Below, one piece after another: positions 56,460 through 64,000 of a DNA stretch of 64,000 nucleotides (positions are counted from its first letter, which is position 1; the number at the start of each line of letters is the position of its first letter). Position numbers and translations under genes: made by a program. Source of the DNA: Zea mays (taxonomy: Eukaryota > Streptophyta > Magnoliopsida > Poales > Poaceae); assembly GCF_902167145.1 (NCBI RefSeq), contig NC_050097.1, forward strand, positions 44,872,095-44,936,094. The letters run 5' to 3'. A model generated the notes under the pieces. The model searched no databases. It was not told where the DNA came from and worked only from the letters and a program-made list of their open reading frames with translations.

Positions 56460-57195
56460 CTAGAGCGCGGTCACGGTGGCCTCGGCCTCGCCGGCCGGCG
56501 AGCGTCGCGGCTCCTGCCGCTTCGTCTTGCACTTGTCGACGACCGCGTACAGGCGGTAGGGCGACGCGTCGGTGGCGAGCCACTGCTCGACGGTGAAGAG
56601 CTGCTGCGCGCACCCGAGGTGGGGCCCCGTGACCGTGGCCTCGAGGTAGTTGCAGTACCAGCCGTGGTGCGCGCCGGTGCCGTCGGAGGTGAGGTTCATG
56701 GCGCAGGGCGCCTGGCTCATGCAGGGGCCCCGGCCGCTGAAGATGTCCAGGTTGCCGCGCTCGTAGTAGTCGTGGCCGGCGCCCATGAGGCCGCCCCACC
56801 CCGCCAGGTCCCGGATCCGGATGCCCGTGCCGTCGGGGCCCAGCAGCGTCACGCCGATGGTCGAGTCCGTGCCGCCCTTCCAGATGGACCCCGTCCGCAC
56901 GTACACCGTGTACACGCACTGGTTCTCCGGGTCCGACTCCAACTCCGACTGCGACGGGGCGCCCGCGCCCCTGACGACGGCCGCCGCGCGCGACGCCGAC
57001 GCCGACGCCGCGTACGCCTGATGAATCAAGCAAATAAAGGCGCGCGCGGAGACGGAGCGAATAATCGATTCAAGAGGCGACTTCGTAGGCGCCACAGCGC
57101 AATAGCAGCAGACAGCAGATGACCGATGATGTGCTTACCGCGGTGGCAAAGAAGGCGAGGAGGAGAAGGCAGGGAGAGAGGAGCTTCAGCTTCAT
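56460..57195 (-). CDS. PLAT/LH2-domain protein, secreted, two exons
   Basis: Exon 1 57195-57139 and exon 2 57017-56460, joined at GCG|GTAAGC and a CATCAG acceptor, give 204 aa. Exon 1 encodes a signal peptide, MKLKLLSPCLLLLAFFATA. The mature part has CVYTVYVRTGSIWKGGTDST and GWGGLMGAGHDYYERGNLDI, then GRGPCMSQAPCAMNL and HHGWYCNYLEATVTGPH: the single PLAT domain of plant PLAT-plant-stress proteins, with its cysteines in place. These act in the secretory pathway or ER and are linked to abiotic stress tolerance in Arabidopsis. The C-terminal 20 residues are Arg/Glu-rich. A TATA-like CCATATAGTT lies about 95 bases upstream. Length is typical. Only whole host gene found. Confidence 0.85.
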
Positions 57196-57285
57196 GGCAC
57201 CCCCGGAGCGCGGAATCCTTGGCTGCTACGATCTGATCTGAATCTGATGAATGGGAGGCTGTCTAGCCGTGGGCGGCGGCCTGGT

Positions 57286-57296
57286 GGAGAACTATA
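57286..57296 (-). promoter_or_regulatory. TATA-like box of the PLAT gene
   Basis: CCATATAGTTC on the minus strand, about 95 bases before the ATG. The hAT element starts about 60 bases further up. Confidence 0.45.
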
Positions 57297-57349
57297 TGGG
57301 GGTCGACCGGCGACGGCCCCACAGGACAGTGATAGATTTGATATGGGGA

Positions 57350-58000
57350 CAGGGCCGGCCCTGAGGGTATGCAAGATATACGACCGCTCAGAGCCCCCAA
57401 GATCATTAGAGCCCCCGTATGTCTAGATTATGTTCAAATACATATATGTTACAGGTAAATCTCTATTCTCGTTCCTTTGTTGTCTCTCTCTCATTTTTTG
57501 TCAATCATCTCTTCGAGGTCGTGCAACATTCTGCTTATGAGGAATACTAAATATTGATTGATGCGGGGAGACCGAAAGGTATTGTACACCTGTGCCTGTC
57601 GCGTTGCTCAATTCTAGCCTACCGGAGGGTCCACCTTGATAACCTACGTTGCTTAATCCAAGTTTAGTTTGCTGAAATTTGTTTCTAGAAAATTTGCTCT
57701 AATGTATTTAAATTTGGTTTACTGTGCATTTTAAGGTTTAGGCTAGTTTGACAAATTAAAAGTAAAATAGTCGCTCTCAAAGCAAATATAGAGTTATATT
57801 ACATAGTCTGTGTAATTTTACAACTCATAAAATATTGTAACAGTCTCGAGTCATATCATTTTAAAAAAATATGTAAATCATCAACTTCCTTTATTTTTTA
57901 AGATATCATTTAAAGTTAAAAAATAGTAAAATCAAACGTTCGTATAGGGCCTCCATATAGATTTTCGCTTAGAGCCCTCAAAATGTCAGGACCGGCCCTG
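57350..58000. mobile_element. Nonautonomous hAT element, 651 bp
   Basis: Inverted ends CAGGGCCGGCCCTGA and TCAGGACCGGCCCTG differ at one base. Flanked by the 8-bp duplication TATGGGGA (57342-57349 and 58001-58008), the hAT length. The AT-rich interior has no long ORF. It sits in the proximal promoter of the PLAT gene. Confidence 0.9.
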
Positions 58001-58084
58001 TATGGGGAGGAGGAATCCAAATTCCAAAGGCAGCAGCATATTCCACGGCTTCAAAAAAGAAAAAGAAAAAGTTCAGCAACGTAA

Positions 58085-58221
58085 GGGTTTGTTCGGTTAT
58101 TCCCAAAACACATGGATTGGATGGGATTGGAAAAAAATGAGAAGAGGTTTGACTTGTTTGGGTTTCAAACCCATCCAATCCCACTCAATCCACATGGATT
58201 GAGAGCTAACCGAACAAGCCC
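58085..58221. mobile_element. Tourist-like (PIF/Harbinger) MITE, 137 bp
   Basis: Ends GGGTTTGTTCGGTTA and TAACCGAACAAGCCC are inverted, with TAA duplications at 58082-58084 and 58222-58224. The interior holds an inverted ATGGATTGG/CCAATCC-rich stem. Confidence 0.8.
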
Positions 58222-58224
58222 TAA

Positions 58225-58529
58225 ATAGGACAGGCGCGAGCGCGAGCGCGACGCTGCCGGCCGGCCTCGTGGGCCGAATCCCGATCCACGTCCACCAGAT
58301 CCGAACTCGAACTATACAAGTGGAAGCACTGGCAGTGGCAGGACAATAAAGCCCGGCCGCGTGGCGCGTGCACGTGAAACTCGCCTAGCGGTGGTAGGTA
58401 AATTCTGCGGTTCGCTCTTCGCTGGTAGAGTCATCACTCATCAGCATAGCAGGGGCCGAGCCCGTACGCGTGCGTTCAATAGCATGGGCGGCTACGTGGC
58501 GACTGGTGGGTGGTGGATGTTGAGAAATA
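58225..58529. other. Unassigned DNA between two MITEs
   Basis: GC-rich; no gene recognised. Confidence 0.4.
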
Positions 58530-58609
58530 CTCCCTCCGTTTCGTTTTAATTGTCGTTAGATAGTGCAAAATTGAACTATTTAACGTCAACTAAAAAGAAA
58601 CGGAGGGAG
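58530..58609. mobile_element. Stowaway MITE, 80 bp
   Basis: CTCCCTCCGTTTCG at one end and GAAACGGAGGGAG at the other, with TA target copies at 58528-58529 and 58610-58611. It folds as one long hairpin. Confidence 0.92.
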
Positions 58610-58611
58610 TA

Positions 58612-58900
58612 CTAATTAAAGGTTATATGATCAAATACCGAATATGTCCTAAGGGCTATCATGTCTCTCTCTATATATAACATGTACCCCTCATATAAAA
58701 TACATAAGAGAAAGATGTCATATGTTCAACCCTACATCATATGTCTCGTGTGCTATCTGTCGTGTTTCTGGGAAGGGATACAGGTCATCCACATCTTCTC
58801 GCGCCTAATCTACTGAATGGAGAGAAGAGAGTGGATCTGATGATCCGTGGTAACGTAGTTCTTAACACGTTATCAGCACGCTCTAACTCGACGTTGCTAT
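58612..58900 (+). mobile_element. Possible remnant LTR and PBS of a Copia element
   Basis: CTCTCTCTATATATAACATG resembles a TATA region, and TTCTTAACACGTTATCAGCACG at 58859-58880 resembles the LTR end and primer region of some grass Copia elements. No second LTR or gag is seen. Confidence 0.35.
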
Positions 58901-59939
58901 GGGATCAAATCTGCATCAACTCTTCATCAAACCGACAGGTCCTCGGCCTAGCCGAACTGTCCTAGGCGATAGGTTTCTAGTCTCCCTCTAGTCAATCAAG
59001 AGGTACGAAATTGCATCGACTATTCTTGATCTGTTCATCGAAAGAGAGACGAGATGAGCGGGTATCGGTGGCGAGTGAGTCCAAGCTGTACATCACACGG
59101 GTCTAGGGCCTCCCTGGTCGCAGGGCCTCCACCGCAGCACGCTCGAGGCCATGCGCCTCCGCGATTGCCACCACACAGGCGGAGATTCCCTCCCGAAGAG
59201 GCAAATATCGTAGACGAGGCGTTTCCTCAGTCGAACGTCGGCCCCGGCCTAGCGCGCCACCTGCAGTCGCTGCTCTTGCGCGTTCTCGCGATTGGGATCT
59301 ACGCTACGCCGCGCGCCAACTCGTGCTGGACGCCGCGTCGCCGCCGGGCAGCTCCTGTTTGCAGCAGCCACGAGCAGGGCAGGGACGGTGTCCTCGCGAA
59401 CGGATTTGATGGCCCAGATCTCGCGATCCCCCTTTTTCCCACCACATCCGTGCTGCAGAGTTTCATAGATCCGTACCCACGCACTAGTGCTGGCCGCCAC
59501 GCGCCACCCGCTGCCCACCGAGATCCATAGGAAGGTGCGCGACTGAATGGGCCCACCATCCTTTGTTGGCGGTCGGTGGTGGCGATGGCAAGTCTCGCGA
59601 CTACGTGGACCTTCTGTGTGCGCTCATGTGCGAGTGCCCATGATCTGCACCCTGCTTCAAGCAACCACCCTTCGCTTCTTCCTCGGCCTGGCCACTGTGC
59701 TCGCACAACTGCCTGCGCAAGACCCGCGCACGCATCACAAGATGCACTAGCAACGAATGGGCAAAGGAAACCTCGTGTTCGACAGGTTCGAAGGACTGGT
59801 GGGTCCCAAAGCTGCCCTGCTGTGCACGCACGCATGACGTTTCCACCTTGCACTTGTACGTATGTGTCGGAGAGGAAATTCTTCGGCTGGGTGGCGGAAC
59901 GCACCCACCCTAAATCCTAAGATGAGGAGGGGCCTAAGC
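58901..59939. other. Unassigned GC-rich DNA
   Basis: ORFs of 60-200 codons occur on both strands (for example 59054-59530 + and 59299-59904 minus) but overlap each other and show no family pattern. Nothing recognised. Confidence 0.45.
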
Positions 59940-61040
59940 GTTTTGCTTGTCTGCTAGATGGACGATGAACACAAGAGTACACAAGAACACACAAGGGTTT
60001 TAGAGTGGTTCAGGCCGTTGGAGCGTAATACCCTACTCCACTATGTGTTGTATTGAGCTTGAGAGCTTGTATGAACTTGTGAGTCTGAGAGTCTAAGTTG
60101 GGCCTAAGTGAGCATGCCTTGTAACGACGTGTGCCCTCTCTTTTATAGCTCAAGGGGGCACATACAAGGATACTAAGCCTCGACATGTGGGCCCAGGGGA
60201 AAAATGGAGGGAAGTAACTAACGCCTGTAACGCCTAGGTGATCTCCGAGCGCCTTAATGTCCATAGTGCATACAGTATTGATATGTCACGGCTGCCTCCT
60301 CGGTAACGCACGAGTCATGATGAGTGTAGTACACACGGCAGCATGGCGTACCGCCTGCCAACGGAATGGACAGGCACGCCGCCTGCAGGATGGCCTGGTC
60401 ACCGCCCATCTGCGGAGTGGACAGGGCTCATTAAATGTTGAGGCAACACATCGCCTGCCAGTGGAGTGGACAGGGCTCATTAAATGCCGAGGTGGCACAT
60501 CACCTGCCAGTGGAATGGATAGGTGGCACGCTTTATCCGCAATAAATGCAGAGGCCGCACGGCCTAGAGGCCTTACGTCAGGCCCCACCCGCTGGCTTAC
60601 GTCACGGGCAGTAGGCCACATGGCAGCATCGGGTCTCCGCCCGAGCGGGGAGCAGAAGCGTACACGGTTTGGCCCAGACATGTGTCGGCTCTGGACCCCC
60701 GCCTGGCCTTGATTAAGGCCTGGGTATTCTTTGTCCCAGAATCCCGGGACCCTGTTGTGAGTGGCCCGGACCCCACGCAGAGGGGTCCGGTTTGCGCCTG
60801 CGGGGGTCCTGGACCTTACTCGGAGGTCCGGTCCGCATATACAGGGATCCGACACTTTCCCATGGGGTCCGGACCCACTGTTGATACCTTGGAGTATATC
60901 GTCTTCTCTGGCCACATGGCGACCCCGGAGCCGTCCATGTGGTGGGGTCGGGTGCTGTTCACCATGCGACTAGAGATAGCCGCATGGGCACCGCGTATTC
61001 ATGCTGTAGTAAGGGGTACCCCTGTTTCAGGGTACCGACA
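59940..61040 (-). mobile_element. Element E 3' LTR (Tat-like Ty3)
   Basis: On the minus strand it begins TGTCGGTACCCTGAAACAGG at 61040. The left boundary is not fixed; it lies near 59940. TATAAAA on the minus strand at 60141-60147; a GGGTATTACGCTCCAACGG block downstream of it (60012-60040). It has 49-bp repeats at 60412-60560 and several GGTCCGGA-type half-palindromes at 60740-60880. Start and PPT context are like the gypsy LTRs of maize Tat elements. Confidence 0.72.
60361..60535. repeat. 49-bp tandem repeat in element E LTR
   Basis: GTGGAGTGGACAGGGCTCAT starts at 60412, 60461 and 60510 (spaced 49 bases), with weaker related units just before it from about 60361. Confidence 0.85.
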
Positions 61041-61060
61041 GTGGCCCCCGGGCCCACCTC
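61041..61060 (-). promoter_or_regulatory. Element E polypurine tract
   Basis: Minus strand GAGGTGGGCCCGGGGGCCAC stands directly before the TGTCGG LTR start. Confidence 0.65.
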
Positions 61061-61269
61061 AGGGGAGGATATGAGCCTGCAGGTGGGGTCAAAGCTTGAC
61101 TGGCGATTGGCGCGCCGCTTCTGTGTGTTGCTGATGTAATCTCTGCCAACCCGTCTTCGGTCACGCCATCTGCCATGTTTGTCCCCGCGGCTGACTGACC
61201 CGTGGCCCCCACGCCTGATGGTTTCGCCGGGCCACGCGCGAGGCGCCTCGATACCACTGCATTGGTTTA

Positions 61270-61580
61270 GAAATTCACCTTCTCTGTCTTCTGCGGCGGC
61301 CTCGAGGAGGCGCAGTACTGGCGCGAGCGGCGATTCGCTCTTTCTGCACTCAGGAATCGAAGCCCAAGGAGTATGACTTGTAGGCTTGGGCCCCCATGTC
61401 ATAGACTGGGCCGTTGTTTTTGGCGGAGATGAAGAGGCGCACTACCGCGGGCGGCGGTTCGCTCCCCGCGTGGCGGTTCGCCTTCTCAGCACTCAAAGAC
61501 CCGCACACCAGCTGTATGACTTGTGGACCCGGGCCCCCGTGTCATAGGCTGGGTTGCTTTGGCGCGCGTTGGGCGAGATT
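61270..61580. repeat. Duplicated 143-bp block upstream of element E's 3' LTR
   Basis: GTATGACTTGT at 61371 and 61514 marks two copies of a block that ends on the minus strand in PPT-like runs ACATGGGGGCCCAAG (about 61385-61400) and ACACGGGGGCCCGGG (about 61530-61545). Confidence 0.75.
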
Positions 61581-61749
61581 TTTGGCGGCGTCTCGGGGCG
61601 CGAGCGGGAGAGTCTTCCTTGAAAAGGGATTCACCCCGCGTGCAGCAGTTACGCTTTCGCATTCTCTCCAACTGCTGCGCCCTTTCGCCTTCGAGCTCTC
61701 CGCACCCCTTTGCATTCGCGTTCCTCTGCTTTGCGCCGCCGTAGTCGCC

Positions 61750-62709
61750 ATGGCCTCGCTAGCTCATCCTGAGCGCTTCCAGTCCGAGGGGGCACTCAAC
61801 TTGGTGCGTAACCTGCTCGGATGTGGCACGCCGGCGCCTCTCCCCTCGGCGATCTCGCTGCTGGGGAGTTCGTGCTCTTCGTCTCCTACCTCTCCTATGG
61901 GTTGGCGCTGCCGATCTCGCCTTTCTTCTGCTGCTGCTGGAGGAGCTTAGCCTCCAGCTTCAGCACCTCACGCCCCACTCCATCTTCCAGGCGGCCATCT
62001 TCACCCACCTTTGTGAGATGTTCGTGGGGGTGGCGCCCTGCACCTCCCTCTTCCGCCATTTCTTCGTGTTGCTGAAATCTGGGAAGGCCAAGGACCATCT
62101 CGGCGCCTACTACTTCCAGACAAGGCCGAATTCAGCCGGCGCCTACATCCCCACCTTCGGCGGCACGAGGTGGGAAAGCTGGCGTGGAGACTGGGTGGTC
62201 ATCAGCGCCGAGGCCAACGACCGACTCGCCCTGCCGAGCGACGGGCCAAGACTCGACCGAAAGCAGTGGAGGGCCAAGCCATCCCTGGCGCCGGAGTTCC
62301 AGTTCGTACTGGACAGGATCAAGAGCTTGGCGGCGGGCGGCCTGACGCTGATGCACGTGGTTGGTGACTTCCAGAAGCGACGGATCACGCCGCTGCAGAG
62401 GAGGGCGTGCCTGTGCTGCTGGTTCATCGGCTCGAACGACATCGGCCGGATCCAGCGCGGGCCAGGGACTGACCTGACCTGGGATGAGCTGGAAGTCCTG
62501 GTGAAGGGAATTACTGGTGAGTCCTTCATTCCTGAGTCCATGATCCTTCCCAGCGCATCTCTACGCTCTACGATGATCCAGGGCTGAGGACGGCGATCTT
62601 GGCCACGCTGCCGACTCTCGACGAGAGCGGCGTGGCGGTTCGTCAGACCGGCGATCGGGACCCCCACCGCGGGATCCGGATCTCCGACGCGCCGGCCGAA
62701 GGCCCCTAG
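61750..62709 (+). pseudogene. Element E antisense gene, Transposase_28-type domain
   Basis: Starts at ATG 61750 (MASLAHPERFQSEGALNLVR) and reads against element E. FVLFVSYLSYGLALPISPFF lies in a second frame near 61869-61930. From 61925 a third frame gives HLTPHSIFQAAIFTHLCEMF and HFFVLLKSGKAKDHLGAYYF, then FQFVLDRIKSLAAGGLTLMH. After PESMILPSAS (about 62560) the text moves to another frame (DDPGLRTAILATLPTLDES) and ends with a TAG at 62707-62709. This is the same family as the antisense gene of element B. Several frameshifts mean no full protein. Function unknown. Confidence 0.72.
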
Positions 62710-62718
62710 TCTGTCGGC

Positions 62719-63113
62719 ATGGCTCCCAGCGCCCCCGCCAGAGCTTCCCGCACCTCCGTCGCGGCTCCCCGCCCCTTGGACAAGGGCAAAGGGACTGCAA
62801 GCAGCTCCTCCGCCCCAGGTGGCGCCGGGGTGTCGGAGGAAGAGAGGCGACACCGGTTGCGCCGTGCCGACGGATCGCTTGTTTCAGACCCCCCCCCCCC
62901 TCGTTGGGGCCAAGGAGGCCGGCTCCCAGAAGCGTCAGCGGACTGACGGTGGGGTCGAGGAAGCCGGCTCCCATGCCCAGGGCGCGCAGCCACCACCACC
63001 ATCGGGTCCGCCGCCACCACCACCATCGGGTCCGCCGCCACCACAACCACCACTGCCATTGGTCCCGCCACAGCCAACAGCACCTGGGGATGATCTCCAC
63101 CAGGGGCACCAGT

Positions 63114-63154
<41 letters not shown>

Positions 63155-64000
63155 AAGCAGCGGTCGCCTCGCTTCTAGGGTCGTTGGAAGGTTCAGGGCC
63201 CCAAGTGAGTGGAGCCCCTTTCTTTTTGATTAGTCTATTTATCATGCCGACAGGTCTTAACCCATCCTTTGCTTGTTAGGGCTTCCTCCCCCTCTGCTCC
63301 CAAGGTCGTGCCTCTCTCGCCCCGGCTGCTGCTGCCGAGACAGCGCCACCAGGCCCCCAGGCTCCCGCTGGGGTCCGGCAACAGCGGCGCCAACGCCAAG
63401 CGGTGCCGCAGCGGCGGAGGGGGTCCCCACTGCTCCGACGGCTGCCACAGCCTCAACGACGGCGATGACGTCGAGTACACCGTCGGCAGCGGCAGAGGAG
63501 GCCCCAGCTGCGCCCGGCCCCGCCATCGAGGTCGACGCGGGGGGCACGTCCAGCTCCATCCCGCCACCCACTTCGGAGGAGACGAAGGTGATTTTTGGGT
63601 GGCGGCTCCGGTCCGGCGCTGAGCCAGAAACGGTGCCGGTTCCCCTCCCCCGGGTGCTGTCTCATGCCCATCAGGCCCTCCAAGAGACTGAGGCGGCGAT
63701 CCTGCAGGAGTGGGAGGCGCTTGAGGCCGAACACCAGTGCCTCAACGACTGGCGTACCCAGCTGGAGGAGCACACCAAGGCAGCGTCTCGCCAGTTCACC
63801 TCCGAGCGGTCCGAGCTTGAGCGAGACCACAAGGACTACAAGAAGGACCTCCAGAAGGTGTACGCACGGGAGCTGGAGGTGGCCTGGAAGGAGAAGAGGC
63901 TGGCCAAGAAGGAGGAGCACTTGGACCAGAGGGAGGAGGTCGTTACGGAGCTCTAGGCCAAGCTGAATGCCTTCAATAAAATCCTGGAGGAGCAGCGGGT
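62719..64000 (+). pseudogene. Element E antisense gene, low-complexity and coiled-coil part, runs off window
   Basis: MAPSAPARASRTSVAAPRPL from 62719, a Pro-rich linker (PPPPSGPPPPPPSGPPPP near 62987-63040), a frame change at a run of C near 62890, a CAG/CAA repeat (63113-63160), a likely intron (GTGAGT near 63207 to TTAG near 63280), then a long alpha-helical coiled coil (SELERDHKDYKKDLQKVYAR near 63800-63860; KEKRLAKKEEHLDQREEVVT near 63890-63945), ended by a TAG near 63955. Matches the order in element B: Transposase_28, low complexity, coiled coil. Confidence 0.6.
63113..63162. repeat. CAG/CAA repeat
   Basis: AGCAGCAGCAACAACAACAG and similar, about 50 bases, would encode polyglutamine on the + strand after a TAG. 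Confidence 0.85.

Noticed and set aside
58859..58880. TTATCAGCACG as proof of a complete Copia element
   Set aside because: Only the primer-like motif and a TATA region are seen; no gag, pol or second LTR, so it is kept only as a weak remnant.
58901..59939. Overlapping ORFs of up to 201 codons
   Set aside because: Both strands are open, no start context or family match; more likely GC composition.
59299..61402. Minus-strand ORFs of 147-209 codons in element E LTR
   Set aside because: They span the LTR and its repeats and change frame with them; noncoding by position.

Overview
The window is plant nuclear DNA made mostly of nested transposable elements. The mix points to a panicoid grass, most likely maize or a close relative: Sirevirus-type Copia LTRs full of CACCGGACTGTCCGGTG palindromes, Tekay/Del chromoviruses with 3 kb LTRs, a Grande-like Tat element with antisense genes, and a Helitron with maize-type ends carrying gene pieces. 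I saw no rRNA, tRNA or CRISPR. Assignments come from motifs read by eye, not from a search.

Layout. (1) 1-25896 is an old Tekay-like Ty3 element (A, + strand; its 5' end is outside the window). It is interrupted at 3648 by the 3' end of a Sirevirus, itself interrupted by a minus-strand Copia element whose 5' LTR is 608-2311. A's 3' LTR (7703-8503 plus 23881-25896) is split by a complete Grande-like Tat element (B, 8504-23880, target duplication AATAG), which holds a solo Sirevirus LTR (10334-11580, ACTCC). (2) 26115-55688 is read as one minus-strand Helitron, about 4.66 kb before later insertions. It was split by a 3.4 kb solo Tekay LTR (28466-31870, ACAAC) and by Sirevirus D (33583-55084, AACAC), which holds Tekay-like element C (34900-47334, TTTAT). 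(3) 55689-64000 holds the one intact host gene I recognise, a two-exon PLAT/LH2-domain protein gene (56460-57195, minus), several MITE-type DNA transposons (57350-58000, 58085-58221, 58530-58609), unassigned DNA, and the 3' end of another minus-strand Tat element (E, about 59940 to beyond 64000).

How it works together. The retrotransposon genes encode Gag, protease, reverse transcriptase/RNase H and integrase for copying and inserting the elements. Most are broken by stop codons that fit C-to-T decay; element C is the youngest and best preserved. Items most worth following: a small acidic, apparently spliced gene inside the Tekay-type LTRs, kept in four LTR copies with matching exon phases; an extra 337-aa ORF between the 5' LTR and gag of element C with a possible dsRNA-binding-like segment; the antisense genes and repeated polypurine-tract-like blocks shared by the two Tat elements; and the Helitron with its gene fragments.
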